Shown piece by piece: positions 33,780 to 44,140 of a DNA stretch of 64,000 bases. The stretch is from Lepidostoma basale (lineage: Eukaryota > Arthropoda > Insecta > Trichoptera > Lepidostomatidae), in NCBI GenBank assembly GCA_022606425.2, contig JAHDVF020001504.1, positions 62,001-126,000 on the forward strand, in the 5' to 3' direction. The notes beneath the pieces were generated by a model. It saw only the letters and a program-made list of their open reading frames with translations, was not told the origin of the DNA and did no database searches. The first letter of the stretch is position 1; every line of letters starts with the position of its first letter. Made by a program: the position numbers and the translations under genes.

Positions 33780-34110
33780 ATTTTTTTTCTTCTTGTTCTT
33801 AGTTTAGATATTATGACCTGTTTATGATGGTGAGCTGTCCTGGGATGATGATGTTCAGCCATCCTTCCTCTCTTCCGCGGCCTTCCTGGTAATCTGTTGC
33901 TGCTGTTTTTTTTTTATCTTTGATATAATTTACAATTCTTGTATCTACATGCGGTTCACATGATCGCTCCAAAAGCGGTATCTGCTTCTTTCTCATCTTT
34001 ATGTCATTATCGTCTCACTTCTGATCCGATCTCTGAGGGTTCTGCCATTTCTTACGGATTCAACATCTTTATAACGAACACTATCTAATCTCGTAACAAC
34101 CTATCATTCC
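33780..34110 (-). mobile_element. Retro-2 C-terminal fragment, third type
   Basis: Minus-strand reading gives RKRYRFWSDHVNRM-like sequence near 33960, then ITRKAAEERKDG near 33880. A related + strand copy is at 55455-55640 (AAAGCCGCCGAAAAGTCGGA, GACAGCTGAACATCTTCATA). Frame broken by the T-run at 33907. Confidence 0.6.
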
Positions 34111-34585
34111 GAATCGTTAATAAACTTCAACGTTATTGATTTGATTGCACAGATTAATCTTATATCACTTATTCAACATTGAAACAGATTTCGTTTACCT
34201 CGTCTAAATTGATAGAAGCTTCTCTCAGGAAGTGGTCTTCCTACGCGCGAATACTTTACTTATGTACCGTTTGTACAATATAAGCGTATAAGTCATATAT
34301 ACTATGAACTATGTGTATATAATAAGACGATTACAACTCGTGGCTATTGGTGTTAAATGGAGTTTGAAATCATACATGGAAAACTTTTGAAATCTTCGCA
34401 GATCTCCATTATATTACTCTTACAATCAAGATTACCTGCAATCACTTATTTAATCTTGAATTTTATTGACCTTTATTTCTGTTGTTATATATTGCATAGA
34501 AAATAAATAGAGGTGCCTAATCAAGTCAAGTAGTGGGGCACTATAAATTACTCTTAAACAATGATGTAAAATTTCTTCTAAATTC
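34111..34585. other. No recognisable features
   Basis: AT-rich; a short foldback A outer fragment (AAACAATGATGTAAAATTTC, about 34557) only. Confidence 0.4.
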
Positions 34586-34589
34586 GCCA

Positions 34590-34760
34590 TACTTTGTGTT
34601 GTAAATGTTTTATATTTTTCTTTTTTTTAATATACTTTGTATACAACACTCGCGTATTAAACAATTTTAAATTAAATATCAAACATGTTTCGGACTACCC
34701 ATCTCTTCCTCGGTGATATTACATAGATATTTAACATATTATGAAATTTTGTTAATAAAG
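34590..34760. mobile_element. Foldback family E, partial
   Basis: ATACTTTGTATACAACACTC, AAACATGTTTCGGACTACCC and TCTTCCTCGGTGATATTACA correspond to the left arm of the full copy at 48.1 kb. The right arm is missing. Confidence 0.7.
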
Positions 34761-34770
34761 ATCTTAATAG

Positions 34771-35010
34771 ATGGCGCTAGTGTAGATTGAACTAAAAAAA
34801 TGTGAAGTGTGGTGCAATATTAGCATATACGAGTATACATCTTCCAAAAAATTGGCAGTCATGGTGGTCGTAAGAAGGGCGGAATGGGGAATATTGTATT
34901 ACATAAAGCGTGCGCTTAACCCAACCAATGACAGGTCATAAGTCCTGTAAACGCCTCGACCACCATATTCTGTTTCTAATTTGCATCTTCGTCTCTATTG
35001 AGATACAATT
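34771..35010 (+). repeat. Dispersed repeat R1, copy 1
   Basis: About 240 bp, present again in reverse orientation at 53505-53743. Shared segments include GTCATGGTGGTCGTAAGAAG / AACCCAACCAATGACAGGTC / CATAAGTCCTGTAA / GCCTCGACCACCATATTCTG and CATCTTCGTCTCTATTGAGA. No A/B box, no coding capacity and no obvious terminal inverted repeats; class unknown. Confidence 0.85.
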
Positions 35011-35650
35011 AATACTTTAAAAAAATATTATAAAATTGTTTACAAATATGGTCAGTTTTGACAGATGTTATAAAAATTTATTAATAAATGCCCTATATAG
35101 TACAATATTAAAATAGTGCTGCAAGTCATGAAGGACCACCAACTAATGTAGGTATAGTCTACGTCCGGTCACATTTTAAAGATTTTTTTTTTGAACTTCT
35201 TCTTTGCGTATTTTATGCCTTTTGGTTTTTTATTATATGTGTGCTTTATTAAATATACTAATTGTAAGAAATGATTTGTTCTACACATAAATATATTGAA
35301 TACAAAAAAATCGTTTTGCTTTTATTTGAATTTCTAATCAGAAATTTCAGTTATAAAAATTAATAAAATTAAAATGTATCCAATGCTTAATATACTATTG
35401 TAGTTTAAACGTGTCCATATTAAGTTACTTTCCTCGCCCACGATATCTTATGAACATTTATATTCCGCCGCCGGATCAATCTCAAACGAGTATTTTGATT
35501 TATCATTGAATTAAATTTGATGTATTCATATTGAAAACCCATTTCATTTAATAATGCGTTATTGAGTATTCATCGATATTACGTTTGAGTATAGACCATT
35601 ATTCAATACACTGGCTTAATTTTTTTGTGCAATATAATATAAGTATAAAA
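35011..35650. other. AT-rich stretch without recognisable features
   Basis: Nothing recognised. Confidence 0.5.
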
Positions 35651-35654
35651 TTTT

Positions 35655-35750
35655 GTTCAATACAGTAGAACCTTTAGAAAACAGACGTTTTCATTCATAT
35701 AATGTTTAATGCTGATTTTTATATCATTATTCAAGTAACAGTGAAGTCTA
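35655..35750. mobile_element. Foldback family A, right half only
   Basis: ACCTTTAGAAAACAGACGTT, TTCATTCATATAATG and TATATCATTATTCAAGTAAC. Confidence 0.6.
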
Positions 35751-36170
35751 CTTAGGCAGTTCAAATATAATAATATTTATATGGTACTTCAAATGCATTT
35801 CTTTTGGGAATGTAATGGACCAACTCTCTGCAGCTTCGTAAAGATGGGCATCTCAAGGCCATTTCTTTAGATTTATCAGGGGATACTTCGAGCACTCGGC
35901 CGTGCTGGAGGATGTTGGAATTTTTATTCCTGATAGATACGAGTATCTCCAACATTGACAGAATATATTGTTTTACCCACCGGTCCCCAGAACCAACCTG
36001 CCTCTGGTGACACCGATGGGAAGAGCAATTAGTCTACTGAACGCGGTCTCCTCGGAAATCGACGTTTTTCATATTAGTGAAAGTATGTTAAGAAGACAAA
36101 TATTCTTGACTTTATAGAGTGTTTTGTCTTTTAAAAGTCGAACCATCTCGCATGCGTTCCTAGAATTATA
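35751..36170 (+). mobile_element. Possible non-LTR C-terminal remnant (about 35960-36070)
   Basis: A + frame reads VPRTNLPLVTPMGRAISLLN and then AVSSEIDVFHIS. This resembles the extreme C-terminus of jockey/R1-type ORF2 proteins (P..RT......P..RA..L.N). 35760-35960 is unexplained higher-complexity sequence. Weak evidence. Confidence 0.3.
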
Positions 36171-36172
36171 GG

Positions 36173-37897
36173 TGTAGGGGAGGGGGGGGCAAAGTGGTTT
36201 GGTGACTCTTAAAATCGGCTATTGAAGATCTACATATCCAATTTAAGCTGAAATTTATAGTTTGATATCTGATGTATAATTTTGCATATAAACTTTCATT
36301 TTAATATTGTAAATTTAGGCTCTATGAGCAATTTTATGAAAAATGGCATTTACTCCACTTTGCCCCGGTATGTGGGGCAAAGCGGGGCAGCAAGAGGGGC
36401 AGAGTGGGGTATACAATTAATGATAAAGCAAAACAATGGATTTATAAAATATAAATATATATTTATTAAAATTACCAGTTATAACAATTGAAATGAAAAT
36501 CAGAATCTATTGACTATTTATCAACGCACATAGAACATATATGAGTCGCTTCATCATCCTCTTCATCCTCCCCTGCTCAAGAGCAGGGAGACCATAGATT
36601 GCACTTAATGCACTTGGTCCATCCCTCTGATGACTGAGACCATAGAGAGCCATAGTAAATGCAATTAGCATCTTCATTACCCGAGGATGTATTTGGAGTC
36701 ATATTTTCTTTATAAGGCTTTACTGTTTTCTTCTGTTTTCCTTTTGACTTTTTCAGTCATCAATTTTCCTCTTTCTGCAGATGTTAAAGTTCCCACCTGC
36801 CGTTTACCGGTGGAAGCAAGAATTTTGGAGTGGCTTTTGGGAACTGTAGAAACACTTGTTTCATTTGCTTTGGATACACGATGTGCAATTGTTTATGTTT
36901 GACATAAACCTCCTCCAAAAGCTCGTAATATTTTCCGACAGCCTCTCTGTTAAAACCCATAGCTCTGTTTGCGGAGGTAGATTCCGACTTCCTGTAGCTA
37001 CTATCTGGGTGCCTCTTCAAGAAACCCTTCAGCCAGTCTACTCCTGCTAGAGTTTTATCTGTATTCAATTTTTCTGCGACCTCGTACGTGAGCCTTCTCA
37101 GTTCAAAGGATGTCGGACCATGAAACCTCCCTTCAATCGTTTTTGTATATGAACCAGTTTTTCCTCTTATTTTTTATAAAATACAGTTTTATAACGGTCC
37201 AGCTTTTCCTAAAAATAGTATTTTCAGTGTTACTTCGATGCTGATGAACATATCGTTCAAGGGTTGTTTACGGAACGCCATGGACCTTTGATTCTTTTTT
37301 CCATAATTTATTTATTCCATTTTTCTCGATACAACACTCTATACTGCTTTTTTCATGGATTATGGAGACCAAGATTGTTGGTTTACGGATTTTTTACAAT
37401 TCCGAACCATTTAGTCTGTAACAAACATATACTCGTACATTGATAAAATAACATGATCATTAAATTTAGAAAATAATAAGAGGCAAAGTGGGTACCTCAT
37501 TTCAGTAGTACCCTACTCTGCCCCAATCGCCTTGAACAACAAAACACGGATAGCGCCATTTTACCTTCGTTTATCAGCAACTCTGAAGTTGAGGCGTTTA
37601 ATCTGATAGAGTTCACCGAATTGACCAGTGATATTTTACCCCGATCGCAGCACTACATCCCAAAATGATTCCACGCTGAATTTAGACGACACTTTTAACC
37701 AAAATGCAATTTCACAATAAATGACCGAAAACAAAAAAATCCTGCTTGCGGCAGCGTGCGACGGCGGTCAAGGGTATGAACCGACTACAGACCAATCACC
37801 GAGCGTCATTTGAATTTAGATGCGACCGTTAATTTGTCAAATAACATGGGTACCCCTCTTTACCCCGGGACCCCGCTTTGCCCCCCACTCCCCTACA
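36173..37897 (-). mobile_element. pogo-like (Tc1/mariner superfamily) DNA transposon, internally deleted
   Basis: Terminal inverted repeats: left TGTAGGGGAGGGGGGGGCAA from 36173, right the complement of TGTAGGGGAGTGGGGGGCAA ending 37897, about 22 of 25 matching. TA sits just inside the outermost bases at both ends, as expected for a TA target. Subterminal GGGGCAAAG/GGGGCAGAG repeats occur near 36375-36410 and 37482-37535. The transposase lies on the minus strand and is broken. Total length about 1.7 kb, too short for a full pogo element. Confidence 0.88.
36560..37140 (-). pseudogene. pogo-like transposase remnant lacking the DDE core
   Basis: From about 37140 leftward: FELRRLTYEVAEKLN, DKTLAGVDWLKGFLKRHPDS, then SESTSANRAMGFNREAVGKY, the CENP-B-type helix-turn-helix DNA-binding domain of pogo transposases. 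A frame change follows and the other frame reads ANETSVSTVPKSHSKILAST and GKRQVGTLTSAERGK. This is the start of the catalytic domain, with Asn where the family has its first catalytic Asp. The rest of the catalytic domain is missing. After a short linker the C-terminal cysteine-rich tail appears (SEGWTKCIKCNLWSPCS, about 36575-36630), with a stop. The protein could bind its ends at best; it cannot catalyse transposition. Confidence 0.85.
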
Positions 37898-37954
37898 TTA
37901 TTTTACCTGTTCTCAATAGATGTCTTAAACCTTATTTTTTTGTAATCTCTGTTG

Positions 37955-39660
37955 AGAAAATATAACTAAGTAACTAACTAACCATCACGCCATTTCCCCG
38001 GAGGGGTAGGCAGAGAGGATGGATCGCCACAAGCTTCCTCTACATCCATACATCTTACCATGCACGTACGTCGATTGTTTCGACTTCGAATGTGGCCGCC
38101 TTTTAGTAATTGATTAATTTGGTTATGCCATGTTTTCCTCGGTCGTCCTCGGCTTCTTTTCCCACTCACGCTGCTTGTGTACAACTTTTTAACCATTCTA
38201 CTCTCATCCATTCGTTCCATATGTCCAAACCATCTCAGGGATCCTTTTTTAATTTTATTCATGATGCAGTCATCTGCCTTACATTTCTTTCTTATTTCAT
38301 CGTTCGGTATTCTATCATACAACGTTTTCCCGCACATTCTTCTTAGTGATCTCATTTCTACGGCGTTTATCCTGCTTTCATCCTTCTTTTGCCAGCTCCA
38401 AGCTTCACTTCCATACATGAGGGTTGGCACTAGAACTCCATTGTGTACTGCCATCTTTGCTTCTGTGGATATATTTCTATTTGCAGTAATGACTTTGAGT
38501 GCGCCATTTATTTTATTCCCAGCACCAACCCTCCTTTCGATGTCTTTCTCCATTTTTCCGTCCCTTGTAAACATGCTTCCCAGATACGTAAATTCAGTAA
38601 CTTGCTCCAATTTCTCGCCCATCGCACTTATATCACAAATCGTCATACATTCTTCTTTCTCGAAAACCATCACTTTAGATTTAGACACATTCATCACCAA
38701 GTCACTCTTTTTGCATGCCTCATACATCCTTGACACTAAGACTTGCAAATTTTCTTTACTGTCAGCGATTAACACAGCATCGTTTGCATATAACAAACAG
38801 CTGACTGACAAACAATTCATCTTAGCACCAGCGTCTATGCCTTCAAGTTCTTTCATACACTTGTCCAAGTATAGATTGAACAACCACGGGGAATTAACAC
38901 ACAGCCCTGTTTGACACCTTTGGTGATGTCAAACCAAGATGTGACAGCCCCATTAACCCTGACACAAGCGGTGCTTCCCTCATAGAGGGACGCGACCGCG
39001 CGAATCAGTTTTGTGCCCACTCCATACTCGGCCAAGACCTTCCAAAGTTTTTTCCTATCAACTCGGTCATACGCTTTCTGCATATCCACAAACGCACAGA
39101 AAAGTTTTCGGTCCTTGGCCAAAACCTTCTCTGTTAGACTGCGGAGTGCGAAAATCTGGTCCATGCAACCACGTCCACTCATGAAGGCTCCTTGTACATC
39201 CCAAAACTTTCCAGATGTCACTTTCCTCACTCTTTCTATCAGTATCCTGCCTTATAGTTTGCCAACGGAGCTCAGCAGACTGACGGCCCTGTGGCTCCCA
39301 CAGTCTACACGGGCTCCCTTACCCTTGTAAAGAGGCATGATAACTGCTCTCCTCCAGTCTAGCGGAGTATACCCCTCCTCCAAACATTGGTTAAGGAGTC
39401 CACAAAGCCATGCAAGAACCACCTGGCCACCACTCTTGACAAACTCTATTGCAACGCAATCATATCCAACTGCTTTTCCACCTTTCATCATTTTCAATGC
39501 ATTCTTCATCTCATTCATGCTTATCTCTTCTGTACTACTTACTTCATTTGTGTTCACAGCACTTACATTTTCTCTGGCATCCATATCAGCTGTTACGTTA
39601 CTGCCATACATTTCTTTAAAATAGTTCATCCATCTTTCTTGTAAACTCTTATCATCTGTC
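37955..39660 (-). pseudogene. Retro-1, largest copy: RTE-like non-LTR retrotransposon, reverse transcriptase to 3' end
   Basis: Reading from about 39629 leftward: MKMMKGGKAVGYD.VAIEFVK-type start of the RT domain, then WRRAVIMPLYKGKG, SHRAVSLLSSVGKL, a TAA (near 39252) and GRILIERVRK. GAFMSGRGCMDQIFALRSL, CAFVDMQKAYDRVDRKKLW and GVKQGCVL follow. A frameshift near 38900 leads into LFNLYLDKCMKELEGI, LLYANDAVLIADSKENL, VMNVSKSKVMVF and VTEFTYLG, then the C-terminal MRSLRRMCGKTLYDRI, SLRWFGHMERMD and GRPRKTWHNQINQLLKGGHI. The 3' terminus is CATCACGCC preceded by AACTAACTAACT. The catalytic box is YAND, not YADD. A deletion joins DVEEA to GDPSSLP. No endonuclease domain: 5' truncated. Inactive through at least three lesions. 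Confidence 0.92.
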
Positions 39661-39839
39661 AGATAACAGATGATAAGAGAAAATATACTGATCTGATTAT
39701 TTAATTTGAATACTAATACTTAAAATTTCAGCACTGAGAAATGGCGTCGGTGTACCGAAACAAGTTGGTGAAAAGTTTTTAAAAAATGTTGTGAAAATAC
39801 AATGTATTTACAAAACATGAGTTCTATTAATATTCAAAC
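39661..39839. other. Palindrome at the retroelement junction and a foldback E-like scrap
   Basis: TCTTATCATCTGT and its mirror ACAGATGATAAGA (39648-39680) meet at the 5' end of Retro-1. 39730-39770 (CACTGAGAAATGGCGTCGGT) faintly resembles foldback E. Confidence 0.5.
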
Positions 39840-40310
39840 ATCTAATCCTTTCATAACGCGAACCTAATGTCCGATGTAATGTCCCCGTAATGCAATACCG
39901 ATATCCGTTAACATTTCTTACGTAAGGATCGCTTTATTTGTTTCCAACACACGCCCATATTATTTAGCAAAACTTTCAAGAACGGGCTGAAGTTCTTCGC
40001 GCCCAGAATACAAAATGGCGAGTGAAGAGAAACTTTGACAGCGTCCCACAGAGGGATTTTCATTTCTTTTCCAGAATGTCCCTAATCCGAGACACAAACC
40101 AATCTTGGACGCGAACCACGCGCCGCGACGCCGTGTGACGCCGGACGCGGAATACGGAATGAGGCGTCTTCCGGTCGCCATCTTTGCAGACGTGAACGTG
40201 GACCAAGTGGATTGGATGCGAATCTCGAGCTTCTGATGAAGCTTAGCGAAGCTTGAGATTGATCTTATATCAAATAAAACACTTTTTTTATTTTTATACA
40301 TTTTTATTTA
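39840..40310. other. Single-copy, CpG-richer block, possible regulatory DNA
   Basis: Contains ACGCGAACCACGCGCCGCGA and CGACGCCGTGTGACGCCGGA near 40100-40150 and no repeat. A minus frame of 113 residues (39960-40301) crosses it without recognisable motifs. Possible promoter or enhancer. Confidence 0.35.
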
Positions 40311-40519
40311 AATTATAATTAAATATTTATTATCAGTTTTGGCAATAAAATGCGTTAGTATGTTTATATATTACGAGTATGGTGTTATTATTGATACCGA
40401 AACAAGTTACTACACAATGAGTTCTAAAAACAAAAACCTTTTTGGAAACCCCTAAGAGCATAACTCGTAATTATGCAATATTGCAATAAAATATAGACGT
40501 AAAAAAACATAGTACACAT

Positions 40520-40735
40520 AATGTTACATCAACATCAGCCTGTATCAGTTTACTCCTGGATGCAGGCCTCCTCCATCTGCTTCCATGTCGGTCAATCCTG
40601 GGCAACATGCATCCATATAGTACTAATGGTATCCCTCCACCGAAGCTTGGGACATCCTGGGTTTCGGGTCATAGTTCTAGAACACCAGCTAAGGAGGCAT
40701 TTTGTCGATCGTTATGGCCTCCCCAGCGCCATTTT
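40520..40735 (-). mobile_element. Retro-2 type 3' fragment
   Basis: CATCAACATCAGCCTGTATC, CTCCTGGATGCAGGCCTCCT, GCATCCATATAGTACTAATG and CCACCGAAGCTTGGGACATC are shared with 48475-48640 and, in part, 33428-33590. On the minus strand these are the C-terminal end and 3' non-coding sequence. Confidence 0.7.
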
Positions 40736-40964
40736 AGCACTGCTATTTTAAAAATTAGAAATAAAACCCCCGATTACATGCTGCGTATTGTGTTATTATA
40801 CAAGAATGTAATGTTTGATTTTACAAATTTTCAATTTTTTTAGTATTAAAACTGTATTATACTCGTATTGATGAATGTATGTCGTTTGATAAATCCCTAG
40901 CAAGGAGTAACTTATCACTTCGTTGAAATATAATAACACTTCTATAAAATTTATGTTTACGACT

Positions 40965-41190
40965 ATCACCCTTGAGTAGGCCTCCCCGTCCTGGGCAGCT
41001 CGGAACAGCTCCCCCACGGTCCTCAGCCCCGTCCACTCTCGGATGTTCCTCAGCCAGGAAACCCGCCTTCTCCCAACACCTCGTCGACCCTCAATCTTAC
41101 CCTCCAAGATCAGATGTAATAGTGCGTACTTTTTGCCTCTCAAAACATGGCCCAAGTACGACACCTTACGGACTTTGATGTTGCTTATTA
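40965..41190 (-). mobile_element. Retro-2 C-terminal fragment
   Basis: The minus frame reads NIKVRKVSYLGHVLRGKKY, LLHLILEGKIEGRRGVGRRR, VSWLRNIREWTGLRTVGELF and AAQDGEAYSRVIVVN, a clear RTE-like C-terminus. The frame then runs on into unrelated sequence. Confidence 0.8.
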
Positions 41191-41214
41191 AAAGCAAATT
41201 ATGACGCTTTAATA

Positions 41215-41435
41215 ATTGATACGAATGAAACGCCTTTATAAATTGTATTGAGACTTCTAGAAAATATACAATTTCATTAGTGTTAATTATTTACATTTGA
41301 TAATGCCTCAAACATGCCAAGCATGTCATTTCATAAATTATAATAAAACTTCTAGAAAATCGACGTTTTTATTCGTAATTATTATTTCATATGGAGTTTT
41401 ACATCATTGTTCAAGAAACAATAAATAATAAAGAT
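41215..41435. mobile_element. Foldback family A, complete but diverged
   Basis: GATACGAATGAAACGCC at the left and CGACGTTTTTATTCGTAATT, ATATGGAGTTTTACATCATT, GTTCAAGAAACAATAAATA at the right; the arms are unequally decayed. Confidence 0.78.
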
Positions 41436-41724
41436 GTGTGTTATTATATCATTTCTTGATAGAATAATCCATTGGGTCGATTAATTTTAGTATTGAGTTA
41501 AGAGGCAAGGTGTAACACACGGCTAATAGTTTCTACTACCAATATAAACACAAATAAGTGATTAAAAATATCGTATTTTTCTTACATCGGATTATTTCAA
41601 AACAATGATCCATTCATTTGTATCCAAATGAACATATACGCATTGGAATTCAAATCAGAGGTATTCAAAGTGTGTGATAAAAAGTATTATTTTTGTATTT
41701 AAATTTGTTTCTTAACCTTGGTAA
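41436..41724. other. No recognisable features
   Basis: AT-rich spacer. Confidence 0.4.
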
Positions 41725-41805
41725 AAATCGATTAGCCTGCATCTTACGATGTATGAATGTGGAAGAATCTCGAGAGAAACGGCGTGATAGTTTGTTAGTT
41801 AGTAA
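41725..41805 (+). mobile_element. Retro-1 extreme 3' end, internally deleted
   Basis: GCATCTTACGATGTATGAAT, GTGGAAGAATCTCGAGAG is joined directly to AAACGGCGTGATAGTTTGTT, AGTTAG. The QDR..SAYPSG part is deleted. Confidence 0.7.
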
Positions 41806-41809
41806 GTAT

Positions 41810-41935
41810 TTTAACAATGTTGTAAAACTCCGTATAACACAAGTACGTAATTCGAATGAAAACGTTGTTTTATGGGAATGAGATGTTTCGTCTGGCTTAG
41901 GCATTATCAAATGTTACTAAAATCAAGCACGTTTA
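41810..41935. mobile_element. Foldback family A, left half
   Basis: ACAATGTTGTAAAACTCCGT, ATTCGAATGAAAACG, GGGAATGAGATGTTTCGTCT, GGCATTATCAAATG. Confidence 0.65.
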
Positions 41936-42124
41936 TGTTTATATACCCGAGTTAATAAATCAATATTTAAGGTTATTGATATGACTTAATACAGTAATTA
42001 AAGAACAACAGAAAAAAAACACGAAAATGTATTTTCTGTAAATATTTATTTCATGAATACTTTTTTACACAATGCTTACATTATATATTATAATAACACA
42101 AAATATTTAAAAAATATACAATAT

Positions 42125-42440
42125 TATATATTTATTGTTTCCTGAACAATTATATGAAAGTCCATATTAAATAATTAATACAAATGAAAACGTCGGTTTT
42201 TCTAGAAGTTTTATTATATTTTTTGGGAATGACAAATTTCGCCTGTCTAAGAAAAACATTAAACGCGCTGCTATTTATGTACACGAGTTAAAGGAGCAGA
42301 ATACGGTAATTAAGATATTTAAAAATATTTATTTAAATATCTTAATTACCGAAATGTGACAGGCGAAACGTGTCATTCCCATAAAATATAATAAAACTTC
42401 TAGAAAACCGACGTTTCCATTTGTATTAATTACTTAATAT
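42125..42440. mobile_element. Foldback family A with a second palindrome at its centre
   Basis: Left arm TTTATTGTTTCCTGAACAAT ... GGGAATGACAAATTTCGCCT, right arm CAGGCGAAACGTGTCATTCC ... TTACTTAATATGGACT. Between them a further inverted repeat, GGTAATTAAGATATTTAAA and TTTAAATATCTTAATTACC (about 42305-42351). The right outer arm is cut by the Retro-2 piece that follows. Confidence 0.8.
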
Positions 42441-42630
42441 GGACTGATATTAATGGATAAAGTGAAAGGACGTCGGGGAGTAGGTAGAAGGCAGAGGTCC
42501 TGGCTGCGGAACATCAAAGAGTCGACAGGAATAACTAAAGTTCCGAACCTGTTCCAAGTGGCGCAGGATAGAGATGCCTTTACTGCAGTGATCGTCAACG
42601 TTGGGAGGACCTGACACTGTTTCATAAGAA
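42441..42630 (+). mobile_element. Retro-2 C-terminal end with GAA-type tail
   Basis: KGRRGVGRRQRSWLRNIKES, then TGITKVPNLFQVAQDRDAFT and AVIVNVG, ending ATAAGAAGAAGAATAT. Homologous to 40965-41190 on the other strand. Confidence 0.8.
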
Positions 42631-42639
42631 GAAGAATAT

Positions 42640-43525
42640 AAACAAAAATAATATTTCAGTATTCAAAAAAAAAAAATCCGAGAAAAACGTATTTTAATAA
42701 TTGTTTACAAATAATTTTGTACAATATTTTTTTAAAGTTTTAATAATGATTCTAAGCATTTTGCTGTTTTTCGTTGCTTAGACTCAAGCAGTGTTTTATT
42801 CTAGTCTGTATCTGTAAAATGAAAAAATACAATCCAGAATCAATATTTCAGAGAGTCTTAATAGATATTGGAACTATATTAAGGAGTGGGGTTGAATAAG
42901 TGTTTTTCAGTTTATTGATTAGTAATATAGGGGTTTAAAAAATAAATACAAATAATTAAAATACAAATAAAAGTTACACCCTTTACTTATTGGACCAGTT
43001 AGAAAATAACAAATATATTTGGGAAGCGCTTTTATTAGGCAAGAGAGCAAGGTGCCGAAAAATTGTTTATTTACACTTTTCTATCACGAGGCGCCCAACA
43101 AATATTTGTTAGATAGGTAAGCACATGTTTATATGAAAACAATTGATGCAGACTATTTTGACTAGCGGATGATACTATAAATAAACACATCAAGATGCTA
43201 ACCAGACCGAAATAGCTGCGGTTTTGTATAACCGATCAAGTATTTTCGTACTGAAGATCCATGCGATGAGTGCTATGAAAGTGTTCTTATTATGATGTTA
43301 TTGAACGCAATATTATGACTAATGGTGTATTTTGATGCTTAAGTTGTCTTTCTGGAAAGTGTTTGATAGACAGCTCCATTTAATAATCTGTATCTCACAA
43401 GCATTCAATTAACCGTAATTTTTTATTGATTTTTGATAAACCTAAGGCGTTCCAATACATAAATATGATTTTTATATGAAATATAACACGGTTCAAAAAA
43501 CTTTAGGAATTTATTTTACTTGACA
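42640..43525. other. AT-rich stretch without clear features
   Basis: About 43060-43290 is slightly higher in complexity (GAGGCGCCCAACAAATATTT). No repeat or frame. Confidence 0.45.
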
Positions 43526-43529
43526 TGTA

Positions 43530-43690
43530 CGTATTTAAGGTTTGTGTGTATGTATTTATGTATGTACGTATGTATGAATGTATGTATGTATGTATGTATG
43601 GATGTGTGTATGTATGTATGTATGTATGTATGTATGTATGTATGTATGTATGTATGTATGTAGGTATGTTTGTATGTATATAAGTATATA
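43530..43690. repeat. TATG tetranucleotide microsatellite
   Basis: GTATGTATGTATGTATG repeated for about 150 bases, with scattered variants (GTACGTATG, GGATGTG, GTAGG). The 67-residue MYVCMYV frame here is just the translation of this repeat. Confidence 0.97.
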
Positions 43691-43734
43691 CGTCATTAAG
43701 GTTTTACACATTCGTCATCGGGAAAATGATATAA

Positions 43735-43905
43735 AACTAGTCCATTATTTTGGCCGAAAAACTATGATACTTCAACAATAATACATGTTTTAAAAACTGT
43801 TTTTTTATGTATCATAATTGTATTTTTATTTTTCGCAACAACTGTTTCGTCAACCAATGTTGACATCATCAGGTGTTACAATAATATATCAAATGTAAAA
43901 TTTTC
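43735..43905. mobile_element. Foldback family B, left half
   Basis: TAGTCCATTATTTTGGCCGA, CAACAACTGTTTCGTCAACC and AATGTTGACATCATCAGGTG. Confidence 0.78.
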
Positions 43906-43974
43906 GCGATTTTTCGAACCTTTATGTGTATTTGTTCCAATGTCAATTTGAATAATTTTTTTGATATAATTATA

Positions 43975-44140
43975 ATTATAAGTTTTATTTTATTTTTTTA
44001 GGAGTGACGTGTTTTTCCGTACTAATACATTATCAAACGTAATTATTAACATTTTATAAAGAATAAACAAGGTGAAACATGTCATTATCACAAAATTAAA
44101 TAAAAATTCTAGAAAATAGATGTTTTTATTCATATTATTC
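43975..44140. mobile_element. Foldback family A, diverged
   Basis: AGGAGTGACGTGTTTTTCCG, AGGTGAAACATGTCATTATC and AGAAAATAGATGTTTTTATT; arms poorly preserved. Confidence 0.6.

Noticed and set aside
36282..36491. A 69-codon + frame
   Set aside because: Lies within the pogo-like terminal and subterminal repeats; no motif.
38177..38914. A 245-codon + strand frame
   Set aside because: It lies opposite the reverse transcriptase of the largest Retro-1 and reads as a Ser/Leu/Phe-rich shadow.
39960..40301. A 113-codon minus-strand frame in a CpG-richer block
   Set aside because: No recognisable motif and its N-terminal part is A/T-driven; kept only as a possible regulatory block.
43578..43781. MYVCMYV repeat protein
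   Set aside because: Pure translation of the TATG microsatellite.
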